Below, piece after piece: positions 33,429 through 44,708 of a DNA stretch of 64,000 nucleotides (position 1 is its first letter; each line of letters begins with the position of its first letter). The notes below the pieces were generated by a model. It did not search any database. It saw only the letters and a program-made list of their open reading frames with translations, and was not told the DNA's origin. The position numbers and the translations under genes are program-made. The stretch comes from Herbidospora solisilvae (GTDB lineage: Bacteria > Actinomycetota > Actinomycetes > Streptosporangiales > Streptosporangiaceae), in the NCBI RefSeq assembly GCF_009901565.1, contig NZ_WXEW01000003.1, forward strand, positions 559,312 to 623,311. Direction: 5' to 3'.

Positions 33429-33713
33429 GTGAACGTCAAGACCCAAGGCATCTCGTGGACCCGCGCGACCGCCGAGGCCAAGCGGGCTCAGGCCGCCGAG
33501 CGGTTGCGGGAGGCGGCCGCCCGGGCGGCTCGGGTGCTGTCGGAGCCCAAGGGAGATCGGCGTGCCGACGCGGGGATGTCGACCGCCGAATACGCCGTCG
33601 GCACCATCGCCGCCTGTGGGTTCGCGGGGCTGCTGTTCAAGGTGGTGACCTCGCCCGACGTCCAGCAGATGCTCGTCTCGCTCGTGCAGAAGGCGCTGGC
33701 GCTGGCCGGATGA
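33429..33713 (+). CDS. DUF4244-type Flp pilin-like protein
   Basis: 94 residues from a GTG with GGAGGA close upstream. A charged, helical N-terminal ~50 residues precedes 'GMSTAEYAVGTIAACGFAG', which matches the processing/hydrophobic region of Flp pilins (Glu five residues after the processing site), then an amphipathic end. This is the usual DUF4244 member of the actinobacterial Tad locus and likely the structural pilin. No prepilin peptidase gene is in the window. Confidence 0.82.
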   Translation: MNVKTQGISWTRATAEAKRAQAAERLREAAARAARVLSEPKGDRRADAGMSTAEYAVGTIAACGFAGLLFKVVTSPDVQQMLVSLVQKALALAG

Positions 33714-34072
33714 GCCGGCGTGAGCGCGGTTCGGTCACCGCCGAGATGGCCGCGGCGTTGCCCGCGCTCGTGGTCGTCCTCGGCGCCGCCCTGTGGGCGG
33801 TGAGTGTGGTCGGGGCCCGGCTGGAGTGCGTCGACGCCGCCCGGGCCGGTGCGCGGGCCGCGGCCAGGGGAGACGAGGTCTCCGCCGTGCGCGAGGGCGC
33901 TATGGCGGTGGCGCCGGCCGGGGCCACGGTCGAGGTGACGGTGGGGGCGGCGGTCACGGAGGTGACGGTGCGGGCTCGGGTCCGGCCTGCCTGGGCGGTG
34001 GTGCTGCCCGAGGTGGCGGTGTCGGCGTCGGCGAGTTCGGCGACCGAGAAGGGCGTGACGGTCGGTCGGTGA
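33710..34072 (+). CDS. TadE-like pilus protein
   Basis: 120 residues. The N-terminus 'RGSVTAEMAAALPALVVVLG' carries the TadE-type membrane segment with the Glu at +5 after Gly-Ser-Val, followed by a soluble beta-rich part. The ATG overlaps the pilin stop (ATGA). Minor pilin-like TadE proteins are needed for Flp pilus assembly. Confidence 0.82.
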   Translation: MSRRERGSVTAEMAAALPALVVVLGAALWAVSVVGARLECVDAARAGARAAARGDEVSAVREGAMAVAPAGATVEVTVGAAVTEVTVRARVRPAWAVVLPEVAVSASASSATEKGVTVGR

Positions 34073-34090
34073 GAAGGCGGGAGGCGACGG

Positions 34091-34477
34091 GTGATGGTGA
34101 GTGCCGGTGAAGTGAGCGGGCGACGTGATCGGGGGTCGGCGACCGTCTGGGTCGTCGCGGTGATGGCCGTGGTGTGGGGGGTGGCCTATGTGCTCGTCCA
34201 GGTCGGGATGGCGAGAGTGGCCGTGCACACGGCCCGGACCGCCGCCGACCTGGGCGCCCTGGCCGCCGCCGAACTGGCCGTCGCGGCCCCCGGTGAGGCG
34301 TGTGGGCGGGCGGCGGAGGTGGTCGCCGCCAACGACGCCCGGATCGCATCATGCGAGATCGAGGGCGGGGTGTCGGAGGTGACGGCGCGGGTCCGGTTGC
34401 GGTTTCCGGGGTTGAAGGAAAGCGAGGCGTCGGCCACGTCGCGGGCCGGGCCCGTCTACCTCAAGGCGGAACGCTGA
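34091..34477 (+). CDS. TadE-like protein of the helicase/secretion neighbourhood
   Basis: 128 residues from the GTG at 34091 (GGAGG six bases upstream). 'RGSATVWVVAVMAVVWGVAY' is a pseudopilin-like N-terminal helix; the rest resembles the Rv3654c-like family with two Cys. This protein is characteristically encoded next to the DUF1998 helicase in actinobacteria. Its 3' end overlaps that convergent helicase gene by 22 bases. Confidence 0.82.
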   Translation: MMVSAGEVSGRRDRGSATVWVVAVMAVVWGVAYVLVQVGMARVAVHTARTAADLGALAAAELAVAAPGEACGRAAEVVAANDARIASCEIEGGVSEVTARVRLRFPGLKESEASATSRAGPVYLKAER

Positions 34478-36792
34478 GCGGGATCGCCCAGTAAAACGTC
34501 CAGCAGCTCCAGGGCTCCGCGCTTGCTCAGCGGCTCGTTGCCGTTGCCGCACTTCGGCGACTGGATGCAGCTCGGACACCCGTGGCCGCACTCGCACGAC
34601 GCGATCGCGTCGCGTGTCGCCGTCAGCCAGGCCACCGCGTTGCCGAAGCCGCGTTCGGCGAATCCGGCGCCGCCGGCGTGCCCGTCGTAGACGAAGACCG
34701 TCAGGCGTCCCGTGTCGGGGTGCAGTTCGGTCGAGACGCCTCCGATGTCCCACCGGTCACATGTCGCGAACAGGGGCAACAGACCGATCGACGCGTGTTC
34801 CGCCGCGTGGGCGGCCCCGCCCAGGTCGCCGATGCCGGGCGGCAGCGACTCGGGCGGCAGCGTCCACCACACCGCCTTGGTCCGCAGGCTGCGCGGCGGC
34901 AGGTCGAGGGGCTCGTCGCCGAGCATCTCGCCGGTGGACGTCCGCCGCTTCATGTAGGACACCACCTGCCTCGTCACCTCGACCGAGCCGAAGTGCAGTT
35001 CCCCGGGGCCGAGGGCGTGGGAGCGCAGCGACTCGATCACGGCGATGTCGGTCACGTCGCGGGCGAAGGTCGAGTAGTCGGGGGTGCCGGGGGTGACCAG
35101 GGCGACGCCCATCTCCAGGTCGAGTTCGTCGACCACGAACGTCTCGCCCTGGTGGATGTGCACCGCCCCGGTGTGCACCGAGGTGTGCGACGACGCCTCG
35201 TCGCAGGTGCCCAGCAGCCGTCCGGTGTCGGTCTCCACGATCTGCACCGGCGACCCGCCCGACCCCCGGATGTCGGCCAGGCCGGCGGCCAGGTCGCGGC
35301 TGGTCCAGAACCAGCCGGTCGGGCGGCGGCGCAGCAGGCCGTCGGCCACCAGGTCGTCGAGCACCCCGGCCGCGGAGGGGCCGAAGATCTCCAGGTCGGC
35401 CTCGGTCAGCGGCACCTCGGCCGCCGCGGCGCACAGGTGAGGGGCCAGCACGTAGGGGTTGTCGGGGTCGAGGACGGTCGCCTCGACCGGGCGGCCGAAA
35501 AGGGCCTCCGGGTGGTGGACGACATACGTGTCGAGCGGGTCGTCGCGGGCGATCAGCACCGCGAGGGCGTCCTGCCCGTCGCGTCCGGCGCGGCCGGCCT
35601 GCTGCCACAGGCTGGCCCTGGTGCCGGGCCAGCCGGCGATCAGGACGGCGTCGAGGCCCGACACGTCGACGCCGAGTTCCAGGGCGTTGGTCGTGGCCAC
35701 GCCGAGCAGGTCGCCCGACCGCAGGGCCTTCTCCAGAAGGCGGCGGTCTTCGGCCAGGTAGCCCGCCCGATAGGCGGCGATCTTGTCGGCCAGCGGGACG
35801 CCCGCGTCCTCCAAGTGTCCGCGGGCCGTGAGTGCCACCGTCTCGGCCGACCGGCGGGAGCGGACGAACGCCAGTGTCCGCACCCCGTCGACCACGAGGT
35901 CGGCCAGCAGGTCGGCGGCCTCGGCGGTGGCGGCCCGGCGAATTGGAGCTCCACCTTCGCCGCGTAGATCGGTCAGGGGCGGTTCCCACAACGCGACCGT
36001 CGTCGTGCCTCTCGGCGAGGCGTCCCGGGTCACCTCGGCCATCTGGAGGCCCGTCAGGCGCATGCCGGTCGTCGCCGGGTCGCTCGCCGTGGCCGACGCC
36101 AGGAAGAAGACGGGGGAGGCGCCGTATTTGGCGGAGACGCGCCGAAGGCGGCGCAGGATCTGGGCCACGTGGGAGCCGAAGACGCCCCGGTAGCCGTGGC
36201 ACTCGTCGACGATCACCAGGCGCAGGCGGCGCCAGAACGACGTCCAGGCCGAATGCCTCGGCAGGATCGAGCGGTGCAGCATGTCGGGGTTGGTCAGGAC
36301 GTAGTTGGCGTTCCGCCTGACCCAGGCCCGTTCCTCATGGGGCGTGTCGCCGTCGAAGGTCGCGGCGCGCAGGCCCTGGACGCCCAGCGCGCTCACCGAC
36401 CGGAGCTGGTCGGCCGCCAGGGCCTTGGTCGGAGTCAGGTAGAGGACGGTCCCGCCCGACAGTGCCTCGGTCACCGCCGGCACCAGATAGGCCAGCGATT
36501 TCCCCGACGCGGTGCCGGTCGCGATGATCACGTTTTGGCCACGATGCACCAGGTCGGCGGCCTCTGACTGGTGACTCCACAACCCCTGTATCCCGAGTCC
36601 CTCGAATCCCTCCCGCACCTGCGGCGGAACCCAGGATGGCCACTGGGCTTGACCTGCCTGACGTGCCGGAACATGCTCCACATGAGTGACCCGCCCGTGG
36701 CGGCCCGGGACCGTGACCAGACGGTCGAGAAGGGGGCCGCCCCGGTTTGGCGTACGCTCTCGGGGAAGAGCTGGGGATGTCGGCGAAGTCAT
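34456..36792 (-). CDS. DEAD/DEAH-box helicase with C-terminal DUF1998 domain (MrfA-like)
   Basis: 778 residues from the ATG at 36792; a GTG 20 codons earlier is possible. Motifs: 'LWSHQSEAADL' (Q-like), Walker A 'TGTASGKSLAY', 'TPTKALAADQL', box II 'VDECH', 'SATASDP', and the second RecA domain with 'GVDVSGLDAVL' and 'QQAGRAGRDG'. The C-terminal domain ends in four Cys ('CECGHGCPSC...KCG'), as in MrfA, which unwinds damaged DNA in a mitomycin-repair pathway of Bacillus. Function here is inferred from that family. It is a core gene, convergent with the TadE-like gene and divergent from bldG. Confidence 0.9.
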   Translation of the reverse strand: MTSPTSPALPRERTPNRGGPLLDRLVTVPGRHGRVTHVEHVPARQAGQAQWPSWVPPQVREGFEGLGIQGLWSHQSEAADLVHRGQNVIIATGTASGKSLAYLVPAVTEALSGGTVLYLTPTKALAADQLRSVSALGVQGLRAATFDGDTPHEERAWVRRNANYVLTNPDMLHRSILPRHSAWTSFWRRLRLVIVDECHGYRGVFGSHVAQILRRLRRVSAKYGASPVFFLASATASDPATTGMRLTGLQMAEVTRDASPRGTTTVALWEPPLTDLRGEGGAPIRRAATAEAADLLADLVVDGVRTLAFVRSRRSAETVALTARGHLEDAGVPLADKIAAYRAGYLAEDRRLLEKALRSGDLLGVATTNALELGVDVSGLDAVLIAGWPGTRASLWQQAGRAGRDGQDALAVLIARDDPLDTYVVHHPEALFGRPVEATVLDPDNPYVLAPHLCAAAAEVPLTEADLEIFGPSAAGVLDDLVADGLLRRRPTGWFWTSRDLAAGLADIRGSGGSPVQIVETDTGRLLGTCDEASSHTSVHTGAVHIHQGETFVVDELDLEMGVALVTPGTPDYSTFARDVTDIAVIESLRSHALGPGELHFGSVEVTRQVVSYMKRRTSTGEMLGDEPLDLPPRSLRTKAVWWTLPPESLPPGIGDLGGAAHAAEHASIGLLPLFATCDRWDIGGVSTELHPDTGRLTVFVYDGHAGGAGFAERGFGNAVAWLTATRDAIASCECGHGCPSCIQSPKCGNGNEPLSKRGALELLDVLLGDPAQRSALR

Positions 36793-36950
36793 GGGTTTCC
36801 ATCCTGGCATCTCGGGGGAGAGTCGCCCGGAGTCGTGATTTCGTATAGACACAGGGGCGTGGCGTGGTTGAATGCCGCGCGTCGGGGTCGTGCTTTCCTA
36901 GGATGCACGATCCGCATCGGGACCTACGCAGGCAAGGCGCTGGAGGATCA

Positions 36951-37301
36951 GTGGATCTGAAGTTGGACCACCGTACCGAGGACCGACTCACCATCGTCGA
37001 GGTTGAGGGTGAGATCGACGTCTACACCGCGCCCAGATTGCGTGAGCTGCTCATCGATTTGGTGAACAAGGGGAACTTCCACCTTCTCGTGAACATGGAG
37101 AAGGTCGACTTCCTCGACTCGACCGGCCTTGGTGTGCTGGTCGGCGGGCTCAAGCGGGTGCGGGCGCACGATGGCTCCCTGGAACTCGTCTGCACTCAGG
37201 AGCGGATCCTGAAGATCTTCCGGATCACCGGACTGACCAAGGTCTTCGGGATCTACGCCTCTGTGGAGGAGGCCAAGGAAGCCCACGGCCGAGACAAGTA
37301 G
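36951..37301 (+). CDS. bldG: Anti-sigma factor antagonist (STAS domain, BldG-like)
   Basis: 116 residues from the GTG at 36951 with GGAGG five bases upstream; the frame extends further but without coding sense. A single STAS domain has '[16 protein letters not shown]' with the Ser that is phosphorylated by an anti-sigma kinase. BldG controls development and stress responses in Streptomyces by binding anti-sigma factors. The next gene, three bases on, encodes an RsbW-like kinase, giving the partner pair. Confidence 0.9.
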   Translation: MDLKLDHRTEDRLTIVEVEGEIDVYTAPRLRELLIDLVNKGNFHLLVNMEKVDFLDSTGLGVLVGGLKRVRAHDGSLELVCTQERILKIFRITGLTKVFGIYASVEEAKEAHGRDK

Positions 37302-37303
37302 TC

Positions 37304-37759
37304 ATGGCCACCGTCGAGCTGACGTTCAGCGCGCTACCGGCCCACGTGCGCACCGCTCGGTTGGTCGCGACGGCCATCGCCCGGCGCACCGGGGTGGCCG
37401 AGGCGCTGCTGGACGAAGTAAGGCTCGCCGTCGGAGAGGCGTGCTCCCGGGCCGTGGAGGCACATCGTCTCCACTGTCCGGGGGAGCCGATCCGGATCGA
37501 GCTCAAAGACGACTCGGGGCGGTTCGAGGTCACCGTGACCGACGCCGCCCCCAGCGACGACCTCAAGGCCGTCGACTCCTCTGACGGCTACCGGCTGGTC
37601 GACGCGATGCTCGGGATAGTGCCCGAGATGCCCGGCCTCGGGATCGCGGTGATCGCGGGCCTGGCCGACGACGTCGAGGTCTCACCCGGCCCCACCGGCG
37701 TGAAGATTCGAATGAGCTGGCCGGCCGCCCCCACCCCTAACGGGTTGGCTGCCGTCTAA
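37304..37759 (+). CDS. RsbW-like anti-sigma regulatory kinase (HATPase)
   Basis: 151 residues. Shows the HATPase_c_2 fold: 'LDEVRLAVGEACSRAVEAH' (N-box-like, with A in place of N in the canonical 'EACTNAV'), 'VTVTDAAP' in place of the usual GxG-lid box, and 'GLGIAVIAGLADDVEV' as the G2 region. The changed N-box and lid suggest it may bind but not hydrolyse ATP efficiently. Located directly behind bldG and probably translated with it; it should capture a sigma factor or BldG. Confidence 0.85.
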   Translation: MATVELTFSALPAHVRTARLVATAIARRTGVAEALLDEVRLAVGEACSRAVEAHRLHCPGEPIRIELKDDSGRFEVTVTDAAPSDDLKAVDSSDGYRLVDAMLGIVPEMPGLGIAVIAGLADDVEVSPGPTGVKIRMSWPAAPTPNGLAAV

Positions 37760-37770
37760 GCAAGACGCAG

Positions 37771-37893
37771 ACACGAGACGCGGCCGGCGGAAGGCCGGCT
37801 GTGGCTCGCGCCCTGACTTTGCTGCAAAGACACGAGATCCGGCCGGCCCCAGGCCGGTCGTGTCTCGCGACTTGGAATCTGCCTCGAAGTCAC
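37771..37893. repeat. REP-like palindromic element, two copies
   Basis: Two related hairpins stand side by side (about 37771-37826 and 37830-37893). Each contains ACACGAG..CGGCCGG...GGCCGG..TGTCTCGCG (first copy with CTGTGGCTCGCG) and a trailing GxxTTxGxxTCTGCxxxG block. The arms pair over ~18 bases in the second copy. A third relative follows the response regulator at 53302. They may terminate transcription after the BldG pair. The remaining DNA up to 38187 holds the hppA promoter region and no gene is seen. Confidence 0.75.
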
Positions 37894-38187
37894 GTCTCCC
37901 TGTCATGCGGGAGCCTCTTTTTACCTGTGCGCAATCCCCTCGACATACGGCGATGCCCAATCCGCAGCCGATCTGTTCACCAATTTGCGGGGCGCAGGGG
38001 GTTCATATATGGCGAAGCGCTGCGTAGAGTACCCGGCACCGGCCAAGGTATTGCGGAACGCAACCGGAAGCGGCACTGCCAATGACCCGGAAGTGCGCCG
38101 CCGGAGCTCTCCTCCTACGGGGCAGCCGTAACATTTTGGGGCAGCCACTCCCGGGCAGGACCTACCCGTCTGGCCGAGGAGGACGGA

Positions 38188-40515
<2,328 letters not shown>

Positions 40516-40530
40516 ACCTCCGGCCGGCGG

Positions 40531-40704
40531 CGGGCCCCCCCCCCCCCCCGGGCCGGGGGGGGCCCCCCCCGCCAAAAAGCCCCAATGAGGTAACCAAACG
40601 GGGGCCCCCCACCCCCCCCACCCCCCCCGCGGGGGGGGGGGGGGTCCCCACCCCCCCCGGGGGGGGGGCCCCCCCCCCCCCCCCCGGGGGGGGGGGCCCG
40701 CCCC
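40531..40704. repeat. Poly-C/poly-G homopolymer tract, possible sequence artefact
   Basis: About 175 bases consist almost wholly of C-runs and G-runs up to ~17 long with a short ordinary insert (40572-40600). C and G runs alternate, as if one strong hairpin was misread. No gene can lie here. The base quality of this stretch should be doubted. Confidence 0.7.
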
Positions 40705-40725
40705 ACGTCCATAGACTCGACTTTC

Positions 40726-40824
40726 ATGAACGACAAGGGTGGCCGCGGCCTGGCAGTCATTCTGCTCGGCATGGCTCTGATGTTCGCCGTGATCGTCGGC
40801 CTCGCCATGTGGGCGATGCCCTGA
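40726..40824 (+). CDS. 32-aa single-pass membrane micro-protein
   Basis: An ATG at 40726 opens a 32-codon frame with a short polar N-terminus ('MNDKGGRG') and one membrane helix ('LAVILLGMALMFAVIVGLAM'). ATAGACT lies 9-15 bases before the ATG, so the message is probably leaderless. It precedes the SixA-like gene by 17 bases. Codon use is ordinary for the genome. No family recognised. Confidence 0.6.
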   Translation: MNDKGGRGLAVILLGMALMFAVIVGLAMWAMP

Positions 40825-40841
40825 AACGGGGAGTTGACCGC

Positions 40842-41300
40842 GTGAAGAAGCTCATCGTGTTGCGGCACGCCAAGGCCGAGCACACGCCCGGCGTGCTCGA
40901 CTTCGACCGCGTGCTGACCAACCGTGGCGAGCGCAACTCCCGCGAGGCCGGTGAGCTGATCGCGCGGCTGACGCCCGACCTGATCGTGGCGTCGCCGTCG
41001 GCCCGCACCCGGCTCACGGCCGAACTCCTCGGGCTCGAAGGGGTGCCCATCGAGTTCGAGCGGGACGTCTACGAGGCCTACACCGACGACCTGATCGAGA
41101 TCGTCCGGCGGACCGATCCCGAGGTCGACACGCTGGTGCTGGTCGGGCACAACCCCTCGGTCCACGACCTGGTCGTGCAGTTGTCGGGGCCGCAGACCGA
41201 GACCTTCAAGCCGGGGGCGTTCGCGGTGATCGAGCTGCCGGGGCCGTGGGAGGAGCTCGACCTGGGCACCGGCACCCTGGTCGATGGCCACCAGCCTTAG
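40842..41300 (+). CDS. SixA-like histidine phosphatase
   Basis: 152 residues from a GTG with GGGGAG upstream. The N-terminus 'VLRHAKAEH' has the RHx phosphohistidine motif (His9); 'SPSARTRLTAEL' and 'VGHNPSVHDLV' supply the second Arg and His. The short single domain is that of SixA/phosphohistidine phosphatases, which dephosphorylate histidine-phosphotransfer proteins; substrate here is unknown. Its end overlaps the FUSC gene start by 17 bases. Confidence 0.88.
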   Translation: MKKLIVLRHAKAEHTPGVLDFDRVLTNRGERNSREAGELIARLTPDLIVASPSARTRLTAELLGLEGVPIEFERDVYEAYTDDLIEIVRRTDPEVDTLVLVGHNPSVHDLVVQLSGPQTETFKPGAFAVIELPGPWEELDLGTGTLVDGHQP

Positions 41301-43359
41301 AGACCGCGGCCTCGCCGTCGGCTACGGCCTCGTCGGCGCGGCCGGATTGCTCATCCCGCTCATCGTCGGGCTGGCCGCCGGACACCCCGCCAAGGGCGGC
41401 GTGGTGGCGCTCGGCGCCTTCCTGGTGACCATCAGGGCCAACCCCGATCCGCCGGGTGTACGTCTGCCCTTCATGCTCGCCGGCGTGCTCGTGCTGGCCG
41501 CCGGGTCGGTGCTGGGTGCCCTGCTCGTGGGGCAGGACTGGTTGCTGGTGCCCGTGGCGACGGCGGCGGCGGCGCTGGCCATCCGGTTCCCGGTGGTGGG
41601 CTTCACCGCGCCGCTGGCGCTGCTGCTGACGGCGGCCAACCCGCTGCCGGTCGACCCGGTCCCCCACCTGGTCCTCCAGGTGGTCGGAGGGTTGCTGGCG
41701 GCCTTCCTGCTGACGTTGCCGTGGGCCTGGCGGCGGACCCGGCCGCTGGCCGCGACCCTGGCCGAGGCCTCCGGCCTGCTGGCCGACCTGCTCGACGCGA
41801 CGTTCGACGGCGAGCGCCGGGAGGAGCTGCGCGACCAGGTCGCGGCCGCCCTCCACAGCGCCCGCACGGCCTGCGCCCGGCACCGGTGGGAGCGCCGCTC
41901 CCGCGACGCCGAGCGGGTCACCACGGCCCTGCGGAGGGTCTTCTACGAGGCCATCACGCTGCGCGAACTCGCCGAGGCGGCGGGCCTGCGCGCGGAGATC
42001 GAGCCGCTGACGGCCGAGCTGGCCGCGCGCACCCGCGCCCTGTTCCAGGACGACGTCGAGATCGTCGAGGTCGACTTCGCCGCCCGCGTCGACGAACTGC
42101 GCGGCGAGCGGCCCGACGACGAGCGGACCCTGCTGCGGCTGGTGCTGCTGCGGCAGGTCGACCACGCCGCCACCCGGATCAGGGCCACGCTCGACCAGGC
42201 GAGGATGCCCGCGATGAAGCTGAGGTCGGGGCTGATCCCGATCCCGCGGCTGCCCGTGGAGAGCCCGGTCACCGACGCCATCATGATCGTTCCGAGATCC
42301 CCATCGATGCGCCTGACCAGGGACGACCCCGGCTTCCGGCATCTGCTGCGGGCCATGCTCGGCACCGCCACGGCGTGCGTGATCATCGCGATCTTCACGC
42401 CGGAGCACGCGCAGTGGCTGGCGCTGGGCGTGCTGCTGACCATCCAGCCCACCTACGGCGAGACCCTCGACAAGGCAGGAGCCCGCGTCGGCGGCAGCAT
42501 CGCCGGGGCGCTGGTCGCCGCCGTGGTGCTGGTGATCGCCCCCGGGTACGGCTGGCTCGCCGCCCTGATCGTGGTCAGCGCCGGCCTGGGATTCGGCCTG
42601 TACGCCGTCCACTACGTCTACTGGGCCACGTTCATGACCATGTGCGTGCTGCTGCTGATCGACATCCAGGCGATCCAGACCTGGGAGATCGCCGGGTTCC
42701 GGATCGGGCTGAACGTGCTCGGCGGGGCCATCGCGCTGGCCTGCGTGCGGCTGCTCTGGCCGCGCGGCGAGGCGGTGCGGCTCCGGCGGCGGCTGGCCGA
42801 CCTGCTAAGGGCGCACGCGTTGGCAGCCCGCACGCTGGCCGAGACCACCCGCGGCAGACGGCCCGAGGGGTCGGCCGAGCTGGCCATCCGGCGGGCCGCC
42901 GACATGGCCGACGCGGTCGGGCAGGGCATCGCGGCGATGGCGCACGAGCCCGGCGCGGGGGAGACGGGGCACGTCGCCGAGTTGCTCGAAGAGGTGACCA
43001 GGGTGCGCGACGGCCTCATCACGCTGACCTCGGTGTTGCGGGAGGACCCGGGCAACGACGTCGGCCCGGCTCCGGCCGTGCTGCACGCGGTGGCCGATCG
43101 GCTGGAGGGCGGGGCGGTGGCCGTACAGGAGGGAGAGCCCTACCAGTCACAGGGTGACGTCGACCAGACGCTGTCCGACCTGCGGAAGTGGCTGGGAGAG
43201 CTGGCTCTGCGACGGCTCGACGAGCTGAAGACCGACCCGGTCGACTCCCGCACCGAGGTCAGGAGGGCCCTGCTGCACGCGGCCGCCGCCGACCACGCGC
43301 TCAAGGCCCTCGCCGACGACTCGGCGCGGGTGGTGACCCTGGCTACCGGAGACCGGTGA
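41284..43359 (+). CDS. FUSC-family integral membrane protein (putative aromatic acid exporter)
   Basis: 691 residues in two halves, each with a cluster of membrane helices (~8-150 and ~355-480) followed by cytoplasmic helical domains. The duplicate layout, with the second 'MLGTATACVIIAIFTPEHAQWLALGV' cluster (split), matches the FUSC/YccS-AaeB group that exports fusaric acid and aromatic carboxylates. Substrate is not deducible. The ATG lies inside the 3' end of the SixA-like gene, and the 3' end overlaps serB on the other strand by 17 bases. Confidence 0.85.
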   Translation: MATSLRDRGLAVGYGLVGAAGLLIPLIVGLAAGHPAKGGVVALGAFLVTIRANPDPPGVRLPFMLAGVLVLAAGSVLGALLVGQDWLLVPVATAAAALAIRFPVVGFTAPLALLLTAANPLPVDPVPHLVLQVVGGLLAAFLLTLPWAWRRTRPLAATLAEASGLLADLLDATFDGERREELRDQVAAALHSARTACARHRWERRSRDAERVTTALRRVFYEAITLRELAEAAGLRAEIEPLTAELAARTRALFQDDVEIVEVDFAARVDELRGERPDDERTLLRLVLLRQVDHAATRIRATLDQARMPAMKLRSGLIPIPRLPVESPVTDAIMIVPRSPSMRLTRDDPGFRHLLRAMLGTATACVIIAIFTPEHAQWLALGVLLTIQPTYGETLDKAGARVGGSIAGALVAAVVLVIAPGYGWLAALIVVSAGLGFGLYAVHYVYWATFMTMCVLLLIDIQAIQTWEIAGFRIGLNVLGGAIALACVRLLWPRGEAVRLRRRLADLLRAHALAARTLAETTRGRRPEGSAELAIRRAADMADAVGQGIAAMAHEPGAGETGHVAELLEEVTRVRDGLITLTSVLREDPGNDVGPAPAVLHAVADRLEGGAVAVQEGEPYQSQGDVDQTLSDLRKWLGELALRRLDELKTDPVDSRTEVRRALLHAAAADHALKALADDSARVVTLATGDR

Positions 43360-44563
43360 GGCCGTCTTCGGCGTCGGCCGCCTCGACCTCTTCGCGGGAG
43401 ATGCCGAGCAGGTAGAGGATCGAGTCGAGATAGGGCACGTTCAGCGCGGTGTCGGCCTTGGCCCGGACCACCGGCTTGGCGTTGAAGGCGATGCCGAGCC
43501 CGGCGACCTCCAGCATGTCGAGGTCGTTGGCGCCGTCGCCGACCGCGACCGTCTGGCTGACCGCGATCCCGGCCTGGGCGGCGAAGCGTTCCAGGGCGCG
43601 GGCCTTGCCGGGCCGGTCGACGATCTCGCCGACGACCTTCCCGGTCAGCCGGCCGTCGACCACTTCGAGGGTGTTGGCGGCCGAGTAGTCGATGCCCAGG
43701 TCGGCCACCAGCGTGTCGGTGATCTGGGTGAACCCGCCGCTGACGATGGCGAACTTGTAGTCGAGCCGCTTCAGCGTGCGGACCAGGGTGCGGGCGCCGG
43801 GAGTGAGCACGACCTCCTTGGCGACCTTCTCGAAGACCTCCTCCGGCAGGCCCTCCAGCAGCGCGACCCGGCGGATCAGCGACTCGGCGAAGTCGAGTTC
43901 GCCGCGCATCGCCGCCTCGGTCACCCGGGCCACCTCGTCGAGGTTGCCCGCGTGACGGGCCAGCAGTTCGATGACCTCGCCCTGGATGAGGGTCGAGTCG
44001 ACGTCCATGACCACCAGGCGCTTGGCGCGGCGGAGGATGCCGGTGCGCTGCACCGCCACGTCGACCTGCTGGTGGCTGGCCTCGATGGCCAGCTCCGACC
44101 GCAGCGTCTTCGGGTCGGCGCCGGAGACGGCCATCTCGATGCAGGTGACCGGGTAGGACGACAGGCGTTCGATGCGGTCGATGTTGGCCCCGCTGGCGGC
44201 GATCCGGCCGGTGATCCCGGCCATCGCGGCCGGGGTGAGCGGGTTGCCGAGCACCGAGATGTGCAGGCGCCCTCGCCTGCGGGCCTCCTTGGAGGCCGTC
44301 CCGGTGGTGAGTTCGAGGTCCATGTCCAGGTCGGCGGCGACCTGCTCGATTGCGGTCCACAGGCCGCCGATGGTCTCACCGGTGCCCTTCGGTTTGCCTC
44401 CCGCGTAGGCCACCAGGACGCCCAGCGTCAGGCGGCCGCGGATGACCACCTGCTCGACGTCGGCGACGGTCACGGGGAAACCGGAGAGTACGGAGAAGAG
44501 TCGGGAGGTGACCCCAGGGCGGTCAGGACCGGTGAGCGTGATCAGAAGAGTGCGCTGTTTCAT
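43343..44563 (-). CDS. serB: Phosphoserine phosphatase SerB with N-terminal ACT domains
   Basis: 406 residues from the ATG at 44563. An ACT-like N-terminal region (~1-180; 'LLITLTGPDRPGVTS', 'SVLGNPLTPAAMAGI') precedes the HAD phosphatase: motif I 'VVMDVDSTLI', motif II 'AIVSGGFTQI', motif III/IV 'VAVGDGANDLDML'. Catalyses the last step of serine synthesis. The ACT region probably senses amino acids, as in the mycobacterial enzyme. A 27-codon upstream extension is ignored. Overlaps the FUSC gene end to end. Confidence 0.95.
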   Translation of the reverse strand: MKQRTLLITLTGPDRPGVTSRLFSVLSGFPVTVADVEQVVIRGRLTLGVLVAYAGGKPKGTGETIGGLWTAIEQVAADLDMDLELTTGTASKEARRRGRLHISVLGNPLTPAAMAGITGRIAASGANIDRIERLSSYPVTCIEMAVSGADPKTLRSELAIEASHQQVDVAVQRTGILRRAKRLVVMDVDSTLIQGEVIELLARHAGNLDEVARVTEAAMRGELDFAESLIRRVALLEGLPEEVFEKVAKEVVLTPGARTLVRTLKRLDYKFAIVSGGFTQITDTLVADLGIDYSAANTLEVVDGRLTGKVVGEIVDRPGKARALERFAAQAGIAVSQTVAVGDGANDLDMLEVAGLGIAFNAKPVVRAKADTALNVPYLDSILYLLGISREEVEAADAEDGLTGLR

Positions 44564-44708
44564 CCCGGATCTCTGGGCGTAGGACGGTTCCGTCGCCTCA
44601 ACGCTACTGGGCCTGGTACCGGGGCCGTACACCAGGTTCACCATGCGGACGCCGACACGCCCGAAAAGTGAGAGATCTTCGTCACTTCCTCATGTCGTCA
44701 TTTCAGTC

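Noticed and set aside
40531-40704. Guanine-quadruplex regulatory element
   Set aside because: G-runs alternate with equally long C-runs in a way typical of read damage; no reliable reading is possible without better data.
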